A DNA stretch of 64,000 bases from contig CM053325.1 of NCBI GenBank assembly GCA_028583605.1, forward strand, positions 61,370,322 to 61,434,321, read 5' to 3'. Numbering within the stretch: position 1 is the first letter of the stretch; each line of letters starts with the position of its first letter. This document shows, in pieces, positions 1 through 12,060 of the stretch. The position numbers were made by a program, and so were the translations under genes. The notes beneath the pieces are model-generated. The model did no database searches and had not been told where the DNA came from. It saw only the letters and a list, made by a program, of their open reading frames with translations. This DNA is from Dastarcus helophoroides (taxonomy: Eukaryota > Arthropoda > Insecta > Coleoptera > Bothrideridae).

Positions 1-1195
1 ATTAGATAAGTCAGATAAAATATGGGACAGAGACAGACCCCTCTCACTCAATGTAGTCAAACGAAAATATATTCAGCCCAAAAGACCTTTTATTTCTCCA
101 AATTCAGAGCTTTATTTCAAAATTTGCCTTTTTCTCGCAAATTCGACTTTTTTAACTCTTTTCTTTATTCGTTTTTTTAACTATGTATTTACTCTTTTTT
201 CCCTCTTCTCAAAACTCGACAACCTGTCGAAATGTTTACTTTTTTTTTTAATTCGACTTACTGGAAGATTCGACTTATTTCTCAAAAATTCATCTGTATT
301 ATGCAAGTAGAATGGCGATGGCCGTAGTTTTCTCTATGGACCAATAGGTGGCGATAGTCTGAGAGTCACACACTTGACGTTCTTTGATTCTTTAGTACTT
401 GCACGGAACATTTGTTAGCATTCGGGCCATCCGCAATGAAAAAATTGGTTTCGTGATTTTCAAAGAGCCACAAATTTTTATTTCTAATTTTACATGTTAT
501 TTCAAATTGAAATCAGATAAATCAAATAAAATATGGGACAGGGAGAGACCCCTCTGACTCATGTAGTCAAACAAAAACATATTCAGCCCAAAAGACCTTT
601 TATTTCTCAAAATTTAGAGCTTTATGTCAAAATTTGCCTTTTTTTCGCAAATTCGACTTTTTTAACTCTTTTCTGCATTATGCAAGTAGAATGGTGATAG
701 CCATAGTTTTCTCTATGGACCAATAGATGGCGGTAGTTTGAGACTCACACACTTGACGTTCGTTGATTCTTTAGTACTTGCACGGAACATTTGTTAGCAT
801 TCGGGCCATCCGCAATGAAAAAATTGGTTTCGTGATTTTCAAAGAGCCACAAATTTTTATTTCTGATTTTACATTTTATTTCAAATTGAAATCAGATAAA
901 TCAGACAAAATATGGGACAGGGAGAGACCCCATTGACTTATGTAGTCAAACGAAAACATATTCAGCCCAAAAGAGCTCTTATTTCTCAAAATTTAGAGCT
1001 TTATTTCAAAATTTGCCTTTTTCTCGCAAATTCGACTTTTTTAACTCTTCTCTGAATTAGTCTTTTTTTTTAAATATGTATTTAGACTTTTTTCTCTAAA
1101 TCTTCCTCTCTTCTCAAAACTCGATTATCTGTGAAAATGTTTACTTTTTTTTTAATTCGTCTTACTGGAAGATTCGACTTATTTCTCAGAAACTC
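1..1195. repeat. Tandem array of ~379-bp repeat units
   Basis: Three direct copies begin near 1, 512 and 890, each opening with a segment like 'aaaatatgggacag' and running through 'catattcagcccaaaag'. The first two continue to a block containing 'ctctatggaccaatag' and 'cacacttgacgtt'. Copy 1 has an extra ~130 bp of pyrimidine-rich sequence; copy 3 runs into filler. A single inverted copy lies at about 52445-52850. The unit carries no convincing ORF. Seen directly; the mobile or satellite nature is inferred. Confidence 0.8.
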
Positions 1196-1264
1196 ATCTT
1201 TTGTCGGTCTCAGAATAAAAAAAAGTAAAAATTTGAAGTAATAATTTGAAGATATTAAATAAAA

Positions 1265-1960
1265 TAGTTTTTGAAGTTGTCGATCTTTTTCTCAAATTTT
1301 CTTTTTTCGAAATTTAGATCTATTCTTAAATTTGATTTTTTTCCAAATTTACATTTTTTTAACTTTGTTCTAAATTGCGACTTTTTTCTCGAAATTTCTA
1401 TTCTTTTTAAATTACGTTTTTTTTTCCAAATTTCACCATTTCCCCCAAATATTGACTTTTACTGAATATTTAAAGTTTTATTTATTTTCTGGAAATTTCG
1501 ACCTGTTTCGCAGAATTAGGTCTTTCTCGAAATTCCAACTTTTAACTGAAAATTCGACATTTTATTATGTTTCTGAAAGATGCGATTTTATCGATGAAAT
1601 TCACCCATTTTAGAAATGTTTGACTTTTTCCAAAAATTTGATTTTGTTCTTAAAATTTGACTTCTCTGGGAAATTTTGACCTTTTTTTAAAGTTCAACAC
1701 TTTTCTCGAAACTGGAAGTTTTATCTACATTCCTTTTTATTTAGAAATTATTTTATCAATTTTCCCAAAATTTGAATTTTTCTGAAAATTTGAAGTTTTT
1801 TTTATTCGCTTTGTTCCCGAAATTTCAAATTTATTCTCAAAATTTAACTTTCTCTGGAAACAAATAATTTATTTTCTTCTTCTCTGAAAAATCTCGACTT
1901 TTTAAAGTTTGACAATTTTTGCTAAGCTTTAATTTCACTTCTAGAAAAAGACCAATTTCG
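1265..1960. repeat. AT-rich filler, pyrimidine-rich on + strand
   Basis: Degenerate short units of the form 'aaatttcgactttttctc' repeat throughout. The + strand is T/C-rich. Short ORFs here translate to Phe/Ser/Leu-rich peptides, which simply reflect the repeat. No gene is supported. Confidence 0.7.
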
Positions 1961-3990
1961 AAGTAAAAGTCTTCAATTTCAAAAATATTAAACATCGGAT
2001 TTTGAGGTAAACGTAATATTTCGAGAAAAAGTCAAAATTTCAGAAAACAGTTAAAATTTCTGAAAAATTTGATTCTAGAAGGTAAACATTTTTATAAAAA
2101 GGCCGATATTATGAAAAATATCGGAATTTCCAAAAAACAAATGGCAAAATTTTGAGAAACCAGTCAAACTTTGCAGAAAAACTTCGAAATTGAGAAAAAA
2201 ATTCAAAATTCTCCAAAAAGTCACATTTTAAAAAAAAAGGCGAATTTTGCGAGCGAGTCGAAATTAAAAAGAAGTTGTTAAAAAAAAATAGTCGAATTTT
2301 AGAGAAAAAAAGACGAATGTTGAGGAAATTGCATAGAATTTTGAAGAAAAAAGACGACACTTCCAAAAACAAAAACGAATTGTAAAAGAAAATAAAATGT
2401 CGAGAGAATGATCGAAACTCCAAGAATAACATGGAAATGACGATAAAAAGTTTGAAATTTGGAGATGATTTAGTAAAAAGTCGAAATTTTCCAGAAATGT
2501 CTCCAAAAAATCCAAATTTTGGGATAAAGATGAATTTTGAGGAAAAAGTTAAGAGTTTCAGTAACATAAATGATCAGATTTTGCGATAAAGATGAGATTT
2601 CGAAAATAGAAGGATTTTGAGAAAAATTGCCTGGAATTTTGAAGAAAAAAGACAAACCTACCAAAAACAAAAACGAATTATAAACAAAAATAAAATGTCG
2701 AGAGAATGATCGAAACTCCAAGAACAACATCGAAATAACGATAAAAAGATTGAAATTTAGGGATGATTTAGTAAAAAGTCGAAATTTCCGAGAAATGTCT
2801 CCAAAAAATGGCGAAGATTTGAAAAAAGGGTCGAAATTTCGGAAGAAAAACTTCAAAATTGGGAAATTCTCCAGAAAAAGTTACATTTAAAGAAAGAGGT
2901 CGAATTTTGCGAGTAAAGTCAAAGTGAAAGAAAAATTGTTAAAAAAAAATAGTCCAATTTCGGAGAAATAAAAACGAATTTTTGGAAAATGGGCAAAATT
3001 CGAGAAAAAATGTCAAGTTTGAAGAATCCAAATTTTGGGATAAAGATGAATTTTAAGGGAAAAGCTGAATGTTTCAGTAACATAAATGATCAAATTTTGC
3101 GATAAAGATGAGATTTCGAAAACAGAAGGATTTGGAGAAAAATTGCCTAAAATTTTGAAGAAAAAAGACGAAAGAGTCAAAAACAAAAACGAATCATACA
3201 AAAAATGAAATTTCTGGAGAATGATCGAAACATCAAGAACAACATCGAAATGATGATAAAAAGTTTGAAATTTGGGGATGATTTAGTAAAAAATCGGAAT
3301 TTCCCAGAAATGTCCCCAAAAAATGGCAAAATTTTGAAAAAAGAGTCAAAATTTCAGAACAAAAACTTCAAAATTGATGATCAGATTTTGCAATAGAGAT
3401 GGAATTTCAAAAATAGGAGGATTTTAGGAAAAATTGTCTAGAATTTTGAAGAAAAAAGACCAAATTTCCAAAAACAAAAACGAATTATAAAATAAAAGAA
3501 ATTTCGAGAAAAAGATCGAAATTTCAAGAACAAAATCGAAATTATAAGAGAAAAAATTTGAAATTTCGAATAAATTTAGTAACAAGTCGGAATTTCCCAG
3601 AAAGAATCAAATTGGGTCAAAATTTCGAAAAATGGACGAATATTGAGAAAAAAAAAGAAATTTTAAGAAGTTGCGGTTTCCAAAAAGTTATATTTAAAAA
3701 AACGGTTAAAATTTCCAAAAAAAAATTTCTAAGAATTTTTACATTTTTAAAACAAATCAAATTTTTGACAGACTCGAAATTAACAATTTTTTGGGATTAC
3801 ACCCAGAATTTTGAAATTAAGTTAAATCTCGACATTGGTAAATATTTTGAGAACAAAAAAATTGGAAATTTTTATTAAAATTATAATATTTTGACAGAAA
3901 AAGGAAAAAGTTTAAAAAAAAACTGAAATTTGCTAGAAGAAAATTCAAATTTGCTAGAAGAAAACTAATTTTAGTATCAACGACAATTTT
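1961..3990. repeat. AT-rich filler, purine-rich on + strand, with higher-order copies
   Basis: The polarity flips near 1960 and the + strand becomes A/G-rich ('gtcgaaattttgagaaa'). Within it a longer unit starting 'aattttgaagaaaaaagac' recurs near 2337, 2635, 3152 and 3442. It carries conserved landmarks such as 'gatgatttagtaaaaagtcg' and 'gataaagatgagatttcg'. Long ORFs on either strand are by-products of this repeat. Confidence 0.7.
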
Positions 3991-5172
3991 TTTTAGAAAA
4001 ACGTAGAAATTTCTATTTTAAAACTGCAATTTCATATCCTTCATATCATTTCTAAATAATTTCCCCGGGGTGCGAACTATGATTACCATTTAAATCTCCC
4101 CTTTTTCAATTTAATACAAAATTTGCCCTACTTTCTTCATTTTAATCCATTTTAAGTAAAAACTTATCAAAACAAAGCTCAAGCCAAAATTCTGTGATAT
4201 TTCATATTAGCAACTTAAAATAAATACGATTTTAATAATGATTCTATTCAAATAGTCATCTGTCTCAGCGATCAAAAGCTAAAGCAAGCGGACGTTTAAA
4301 GACTCACCCAGTTGAGGCACAATCACACCAATCTTCGATACTTCAGGGGGTACACTATCGGCTTCGATAAATATCAGCAGAGCATGCAATGTAGAGCAGT
4401 TATGCGTCTTAGTTATGTTTTTCAAATCAGAAATTACGGTGCAACTGTTAACACAAAAATTTTGAAAACATGTCGAAAATAAAATGTCAGTGTGACAATA
4501 ACTTGTTTTTTGTTTGTTAACTGACGTTACCGCCGATAAATTCGCCGAGAAATTCAATACGAACCGCTTAAATTGGAATCTGAGACGATTATTCCATTCT
4601 TAGACAAGACCTTTGGTAAACAACTAATTTTACGAAGCAAGATAAATGTTTGGTCTAATATCGATTTGAATTTCAATACAGTTGATGTTGATGCTTCTTT
4701 TGCTAATCAATTAAGATTAGTACGCTCGAAAATGCCAATTAAAATTGATAGGGTTGAAAATGCCAGTTCTCCGGTGAAATGCATATCGTGTTATTATTTG
4801 TTCAATTACCGATGTGGTAAAAGGATAAAACCTTCTATGCACCTTATTATAAGCCACGGTGTTGAGTTCAGTGCTCTAGTGGTCTAATATAACCAAATAA
4901 CTCAACATAATTGACTTAGTTTTGGTCATAATTTCCACTTTTGCATCTTTTCGTATTTAAATTCTATTAAATTCAAATCTAGTTTTATAATTATGCACAC
5001 TCTATAAATAAGAATAAAGTTGCAGTTTATAAATTCATAATTTATTGAGTAAAAGTCACGCTAAAAGTAAATTCTAGGTGGACCGCAAAATCGTCTTAAA
5101 AATGGCCCCGCTCGTAATTCATCTGTTATGCGAATTCCATCTCGCTCGCATATTTTTAAATCTATGGTTTTA
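3991..5172. other. Intergenic segment with two unassigned ORFs
   Basis: This stretch is less repetitive than its flanks. On the - strand 4279-4557 is open for 92 codons. Its C-terminal half (about 4310-4440) reads like ordinary protein and is bounded by a possible acceptor (TTAACAG) and a possible donor (CTGG|GTGAGT), so it could be an isolated exon. On the + strand 4573-4887 is open for 104 codons. I recognise neither product, and no neighbouring exons were found that would complete a gene. The rest shows no feature. Confidence 0.25.
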
Positions 5173-6693
5173 CCAATGATTTCGTGTTAGCTTTGTATAT
5201 GTAACTCTACGGCGCTTATTTGAAGAACGGGATATTTGCATGGGGCAAAACCTAAGTACCAAGCATATTAACAAAGGATAAAACCAAATAAAAGCGTTAC
5301 CTTCAAAATAATGTGCTGGCAAATTCCCAATAGCAACAAAGCCAGAATTATAAGGAAGAAGAAGAAGAATTTTCGAATAGTTTTCAGTAGGGTTCTCGCT
5401 TCCGGAAAAGATTTAATTCGTCTCCTTAATTTTACTACACTTGACGCAAACCAAATTCTGCCCCAATTTCATAAAAATTCGTACTTTTTTCCTGGTAGTT
5501 CTATGACATGATACTCTGTCAAAGGGAAGGTGTGCCAATCTCTAAATGATGAAATATTTCTAAATTGTAGTAATTTTTACTTTACGCAAGAGGGTGTGGC
5601 ATGACCTGATTTTTTAAAAATATTTGTCATTTATACTTCATTAATTTTATTTAACATTTCTTCGGCCCAGTTTGTTAGTTGTCGTAAAGTTAACCCACGG
5701 ATTATAGAAGGATAGTGCACGAGCGCAGAAAACGGTGTCGAAAAAGCATCTAGAGACGAGGTGGTACGTTCTCGTGATGTCAAGAGTGATGGAATTCTAC
5801 TACCAATGAGAAACGAAGTAAATAAATATGACTATTCAACACCTGTTGAGAAATGTCAAAACTTACCGATTTCGTTTAATTTTAATGTCATTAGTGTATT
5901 CAATTCATATTTTTTACGTAGGGATTCCTATAAGAAGGAGATGAATCGGTAACGTAATTTGTCGAATGAAAATGGGATTGATTTTCACCCCTTGACATCA
6001 GCGGCCTCTGTTGTTTTACCGGCAAGTATTGTGCGAAAACTGTAAAATGAGAGCTTTAATTGAACCTACTAATGTCAATGGATGGTGGTAGTCGTAGGTA
6101 CAATGTGTTGTATATTTAAATTTAGCGCCAAGCACCAAGAAGAAGTTGGCGCGTAGAACGGCATAGCGTCACAAGCATAAATAGATTATTGTATAAAGAA
6201 CTAGTAAATAATAAAGTTGCTTATAGTAAAAGCTGTTTCAATCAAGAATAAACAAATAAAACACAATGTATCCAATCTATCACATTACTGTTGTGTTAAC
6301 CTTTTTTTGGGCTTTCCTAAGAAAGCGTGTCTAGAACATTCTTTATTCATCTTTTAGTCAGGGAGGAGCGTCCACCGCTGAAGTTAAAACTACTTCAATC
6401 TATTAGGTGCACGTTTTAACTACTCGTTTGGCAATGTTTGACCTACGATAAAATAGAATTCTGTGGTGTATGTATGTGCGGATGAATCGATGGCGCTGCG
6501 AACAGTGGAAGGTTTTCAATCCCATTTTCAAAGTACGCCGTAACGCAACCATACCTTCTAGATAACCATATTTTTACGAACAAGATAATGTAAGAGAAAT
6601 CTAAAAATGTTTCAGGTGGGTTTTTTTTGTAGTCTTTCAACAGAATACATGAGCTGCAACTGCTATTATGATCTTTTATGTACTTAACATGAC

Positions 6694-6998
6694 TAGGGAT
6701 GCAACGATATATCGGCTGACCGATATTATCGATAATATCGAAGCAAAAATATCGATATTATAACATCGTCGATATGATATTATCAATATTGCACGATAGT
6801 CGATGCCAATCCTTCAATTGTCACCAAAAATAATATGCCTGAAATGTGTAGAATTTCTAAGAGTGAAGCCCCGTTTACAAATTTTTGTTTTTATTTCCAA
6901 AATATCGATTATCGATAAAAAATGTTCGATATTATCGACTATCGATATTTGCCTGCTGTCAATATTTATATCGATATTAAAATTATCTTGCATCCCTA
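6694..6998. mobile_element. hAT-type MITE with TAGGGATGCAA ends (copy 1)
   Basis: Perfect 11-bp terminal inverted repeats (TAGGGATGCAA) flank a 305-bp element packed with ATCGAT and TATCGATA palindromes. The 8-bp direct repeat AACATGAC lies immediately outside both ends (6686-6693 and 6999-7006). An 8-bp target duplication with short TIRs fits the hAT superfamily. There is no transposase, so it is non-autonomous. The same insertion is present in the second copy of the composite repeat, so it predates that duplication. Confidence 0.9.
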
Positions 6999-7017
6999 AA
7001 CATGACCAATGATTTTC

Positions 7018-7020
<3 letters not shown>

Positions 7021-7078
<58 letters not shown>
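7021..7078. repeat. (GA)n microsatellite
   Basis: About 29 uninterrupted GA dinucleotides just outside the hAT MITE. The homologous tract in the second repeat copy (about 15676-15693) is much shorter. Confidence 0.95.
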
Positions 7079-7082
<4 letters not shown>

Positions 7083-7351
7083 AACAGTCGGAGCTACTCC
7101 ACTTTCGGGACGCATTTCGTCAAATTTTTATACATGGCCAATATAGGCCGTGTGCTAACCTTATTCTATCATCCGCGAGTTAACCATTTATTATTTAAAA
7201 AGCATTTTGTTTTATTTTATATACGTATGGCAACATTGTATAGTTGTCAATGTAAATAACAAAGTTACTAGATGAAGTGCCAACCGTCTTCTTTTGCTTC
7301 CTATGTTGGTGACAATACCCTATGACACAACACAAATTGTCATAGTGGGGG

Positions 7352-7799
7352 CGTTGATTGAATACATATTAGATATATATACCTTATGACAAAATGCGTA
7401 TACCAGTTTTCTCTATGCATACTCCAAAACGTTGTTAAGGAAGTGCTGGTACCTAGTGGTCAATAGTAAAACCTCTGAGTAAAACTATTACACTTTGGCA
7501 GGGGAAAACAGAGTTCTTTATGGTTTTGATCATTTATCCAAGATCTACACCAAAGTCAAACAATAATTATTTTCTCTTATTGATATGTCCAAGGTCGCCG
7601 CGTGATGGGATGGCAATTGGACTGATTTCTATACCCAGGTTTCTTAAGTTTCACTTCAATGAATACACTTTTAAATTATGAAACTTTGACAAAACACCTT
7701 TTTCTTATAGAGTTTAAGACATTTTATTAACTTCGAATTTTTAAGCCAAATTCTCATCTTTAACTTGAAACATACTGTTCAAAATTTTCAAATTTTTAG
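7352..7799. other. No gene seen
   Basis: AT-rich spacer between the composite repeat and the next tandem duplication. It begins with GCGTTGATTGAATA, which recurs inverted at the left edge of the second composite copy (about 13465-13479). Nothing else is recognised. Confidence 0.5.
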
Positions 7800-9290
7800 A
7801 AAAATTAGAAATTACTAAACGAATGCAGTAAATTTTAAGAAATAACTCCAAATTTAAAAAAAAAACCGTGAAATTTATCCTTTTAATTTACAACTCGTTA
7901 TTAATTGAATATTTTCAATTTGAAGTCAACATTTTAGGAAAAAGAGAAATAATAATAATTGCTAATTTAAAGTTAGAATTTAAAGTAAAAAAATTAAATT
8001 TATTTACAAAAATGTTTTCAAAATTTCAAGTTAAACTTGCTACTTTTTTCCTTCGATTCAAAATTTTATTTTTTTTAAATTGTTCCCAATAACTCGCGTT
8101 TAAATTGGAAAATTCGAGACATTTTTTTAACAAAATGTTTATTATTCTAGTAATTTCAGCTTTTTATAGACGTGTGGAAAATCTCTTTATATTTTTAAAA
8201 TCATAACTTTTTCTCAACATTTCGAATTGTAAATTTACAAGTTTATTCTTCTCTTCATATTTCAACTTTAATCACGAAATCGGATTTTTCTAGAAATCTT
8301 GTATTTTCGAACGAACTTTTATTTAAAGTCGTGACCGTTATATTTTTTACTCTTCAACTTGAAACGTGTCGTGAGCATTTTATATTTTTGATTTTTTACT
8401 CTTTAACTCAAATTGTCCGTTGATATTTTACCTGGTTATACCCGTTATCCTAATCATTCCATTCCTATTCCGATCGACTAATTCGCAACAGATGGGGTGC
8501 TGTACTGATTCATATTTTTCCACTCACGCCTACCTGGCAATTTACAGATTCAGTATGGGACGAAGTTAAGAAAAACCTTAACTTTATAAGAACATAAAAT
8601 AAATCAGAATAACTACTAAACGAATATAGAAAATTTTAAGAAATAACTCTAAATTTACAAAAAATCGCGAGATTTATTATTTTATTTTATAACTGGTTAT
8701 TAATTAAATATTTTCAATTTGAAGTCAACATTTTAGGGAAAAAAGAGAACAATTACTGCAAATTTAAAGTTTAAATTTTTGAAATTTAAAGCAAAAAAAT
8801 AAATTTATAAAAAAAACTTTTCAAAATTTCAAGTTGAACTTGATACTTTTTCCTTCGATTCAAAATTTTATTTTTTTAAAATTTTTGACAATAACTCACC
8901 TTTAAATTGGAAAATTCGAGACATTTTTTTTAACAAAATGTTTATTATTCTAGTAATTCCAACGAGTGGAAAATCTCACTTTTTCTCAAAATTTAGAATT
9001 GTAAATTTACAAATTTGTTCTTCTCTTCATATTTCCGCTTTAATCACGATATCAGGATTTTCTAAAAATTTTGTATTTTCGAACGAACTTTTCGGTATTT
9101 AATTAAAGTCGTGAGTGAGATATTTTTTACTTTTCAACTCGAAACGTGTCGTGAGCATTTTATATTTTTTCTTTTTTACTCTTTAACTCAAATTGTCCCT
9201 TGATATTTTACCTAGTTGTGCCCACTATTTTAATTATTGCATTCCGATACCGACCGACTAATTCGCAACAGATGGGCTGTTGTTCTGATC
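7800..9290. repeat. Two tandem diverged copies of a ~0.7-kb repeat
   Basis: Segment 7800-8510 is repeated at about 8610-9290, offset ~800 bp. Shared landmarks include 'tttcaatttgaagtcaac', 'gaaacgtgtcgtgagcat' and 'gactaattcgcaacagatgg'. Copy 2 has several small deletions. The 74-codon ORF at 7868-8092 is not conserved between copies, so coding is unlikely. Confidence 0.8.
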
Positions 9291-9957
9291 AGTGTTACAG
9301 TGCAAAATACGAAATTACTGAAATTTTGATTACATTCCTAACTTTTTTTAGCAACATTTAAATGTTACATTCCTTGTATTTCGTGACAAATTCAAAATTA
9401 AATTGTATTTATTATATATTTGCTTTAATGAGATTTTAACAAATCAATTTTAACAGAAATTTATTTAAATCATATTAAATAAAATATTTTCTAAATAAAA
9501 TCAAGACGAATTGGAATTCAATTGTTTTCTCAGCGGAATAATGTTAGACAGTAAATTCTGTACTACTTTTCCCATTAGGCTTTCTTGTATTTCCAATGGT
9601 TTGTTTACGAGATCCTTGTAGTGGAAATCAAATTTGATTCAACCTGTATATGATGAAAATAAGTTAACTCCTGTTCTGTCCCAAGCAAATCAAAACGGTC
9701 TGCACTTCGAAAAGGATCATTTAATGATTCAGTTGTGATTGTGATTGCGTATAAATCTTATCAATATGTTCATAATATCAAAATCATGGAATGAAGCATT
9801 TAGTTTACTTTGGGAATTTCCAATGAGCTAGCTCCTATTTGCATCCAATTGCTAGGGTCAACATTAAATAGTACTTATCCTATTATTATATTACTATAAA
9901 GAAATATTTAACATTTCTCAGATGTGAGTCAATTCTCTTAAGAATGTGTCAATGAAT
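9291..9957. other. No gene seen
   Basis: AT-rich spacer without a long open frame, TIR or tandem structure that I could recognise. Confidence 0.5.
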
Positions 9958-10180
9958 GAAACCCTTAAATAATGGGTCACTCCAGCCTCCAGCACCAGGC
10001 AAAATAAAACCTGTTTTATGACTGGGTAAATGGCAAGTCTGGCATTACAATTGTTGTTTGAATTAGCTAGAATATTGGCTAAATATATCGTTGTATTTGT
10101 CTTTAACTGAATTCAATTAAATCTCCCCAAAAGTTTATTCTTCATGGTGGACTTTTATTGGTCGGAAACATTATGTTTAT

Positions 10181-10342
10181 TAATTTAATTTAAAATTTCT
10201 ACGACCCAGTTTGGAAATATTTAAATTTTTATTAATGTTTGTTGACAATATTCAAAAACTGTTTTCGAATATTGTCAACAAAGATTAATAAAAATGTAAA
10301 TATTTCCAAACTGGGCCGTAGAAATTTTAAATAAAATTAAAT
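10181..10342. repeat. Near-perfect palindrome, ~73-bp arms
   Basis: The left arm (10181-10253) and right arm (10266-10342) are inverted copies around a short centre near 10260. Both contain 'cccagtttggaaatatt' or its complement and 'gttgacaatatt' or its complement. It interrupts the left arm of the larger inverted repeat. It is consistent with a hairpin-type MITE. Confidence 0.8.
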
Positions 10343-10799
10343 AAATCCAACAATGAACCGGTGGAAAAGGATTTTGTATGCATATTTTCTGATAAACTTT
10401 TTGTAAATGAATTTAATTGATATATAATTAATTTAAACTCGAAATCTCAACTTTTTCCTTAAAATTTGTAGTTTATGTAAATTCGTTTTTTAAGTCTTTG
10501 TTGACTTTAATTAATTTATTTATAAAAATCATTATTTTTTTGAAATTATTTTTTATTGTTTACAGAATTTTGGAATTTCAGAATGTATATGTTTTCAAAC
10601 TGGCTTGAGTTGTGTTTAAGAAAGAAGCTGTGCGTATTAATTTTTTCGCCCTTATTATTAAAGACAACTCTTATAATACCATAATACTGCAATAATAATT
10701 ATTAAATCAAACATTTTTTTGGTCCCATTTTATCTTTGATGTAGAAAGTCATGACTCATCATAATTAACGCTAACTGACAACATAAGCGCTGCAAAAAA

Positions 10800-12060
10800 A
10801 TTAAATTAGGAAAACTTGGCAATTGTCTTTTTTTTAAATTTGTCTTCCAACTATTCAAAATTTAGACTTTCTTTAAACATTTTGATTTTTTTTTTGAAAA
10901 TTTAACTTTTTATGAAAATAAAATGAAAATTTCCACTTTTTTCAAAATTTTGACATCTTTGAAATTTTCAACAATTCAAAATTTCGACTTTTTTAAAAAT
11001 CACAAATTTTTCTAAAATTTCGACCTTTTTAAAAAAGTCAACTTTTTTTGAAGATCTTAACTTTTTCCAAAAATTGACTGAAATTTCGACTTTTTAAATT
11101 TTATACTTTTTCCAAAAAATTTTTGATTTTCTTTGAATATTTCGGCTTTTGATAATTTTTAATGTTATTCAAAATTTTCGAATTACTTAGTTTTGTTTTT
11201 AAAAATTTTTAATTTTTTTAAAAAACTGCACTGCACCAGTTTTTTCAATTTTGATATTTTTTTGAAAATTGATATTTTTCCAAATTTCGTCTATTTTAAA
11301 CATTTTCCTTTTTGCAGTTTTTGACGTCAATATTGTGACTATTATATCACGATTTGTTTGCATAATTTCGACTTTTTGTGAATAATTTCGACTTTTTTTT
11401 GAAGATTTATTTTTTTTGAAAATTTTACTTTTTTTGAAAATTTTTACATTTTTTAAAATTTCAGCTTTTTTCAAAATTATCAATTTTTATTAAATTCTAA
11501 CTTTATGACAATTTTGACATTTCACTAGTGTTTTAAATTATCATTATTTTCAAATTTTTGGCTTTTCTAATTTTCATTTTTTTTTAAATTTCAGAATATT
11601 TAAAAAAATTTCGACCATTTTTCAAATGAATCTATTTTTCAAAGTTTAGATTTTTTTAGAAATTTAAAATTTCTTCAAAATTTTACCAATTATCTTAAAA
11701 ATTCCGTTTTTTCATTCAATTTCAATTTTTTTTAACCTAATGAATTGTTCTGAAAATTCCTTCTTTTTTCAAACTTTCAACATTTTTCTCAAAATTTTGA
11801 CTTTATTTCCCAATGTTGAAATTTTGCCTTTTTTAAAAGTTTCTCAGCAAAAAGTCGAATACTCGAAATTTTATCAAATTTTTAAGTTTATCTAACATTT
11901 GGATTTTTAAACAGTTTTTATAAATTTCGAATTCTCAAAATCTTAGCTTTTTACTAGAAATTTCGCTTTAAAATTTGAATATTATTTCGATTTTTTCAAG
12001 TCTCACAAAAAGCGAACTTTTTTCTCAAAACAAAGTGTTTTCGTGTTAAAATTAGAATTT
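10800..12060. repeat. AT-rich filler, pyrimidine-rich on + strand
   Basis: Degenerate 'tttgaaaatttcgac' units form most of the loop of the long inverted repeat. The 94-codon - strand ORF at 11199-11483 (Lys/Ile-rich) is a reading of this repeat. Confidence 0.65.

Larger units (their letters stand above)
5173..7351. repeat. Composite repeat, copy 1 (~2.2 kb)
   Basis: Nearly identical to 13480-15888, starting at 'ccaatgatttcgtgttagc' and ending at 'caaattgtcatagtggggg'. A 66-residue ORF at 5311-5511 is identical in the other copy, but no protein family is recognised. Copy 1 contains about 90 bp (roughly 7092-7182) absent from copy 2 and a longer GA microsatellite. It lacks the 308-bp MITE found in copy 2. 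No terminal inverted repeats or target duplication were found for the whole unit, so its transposition mode is unknown. Confidence 0.85.

Noticed and set aside
1271..3878. Many ORFs over filler on both strands
   Set aside because: They are Phe/Ser- or Lys/Asn-rich translations of the short-period repeat, often open on both strands at once.
5311..5511. 66-residue ORF identical at 13618-13818
   Set aside because: The identity follows from the whole 2.2-kb duplication; synonymous positions are not favoured and no family is recognised.
5640..6320. Possible LTR (TATA-like motif, AATAAA, TGT...ACA-like ends) inside the composite repeat
   Set aside because: Only one copy per unit, with no partner LTR, primer-binding site or gag-pol remains, so an LTR call is not supported.
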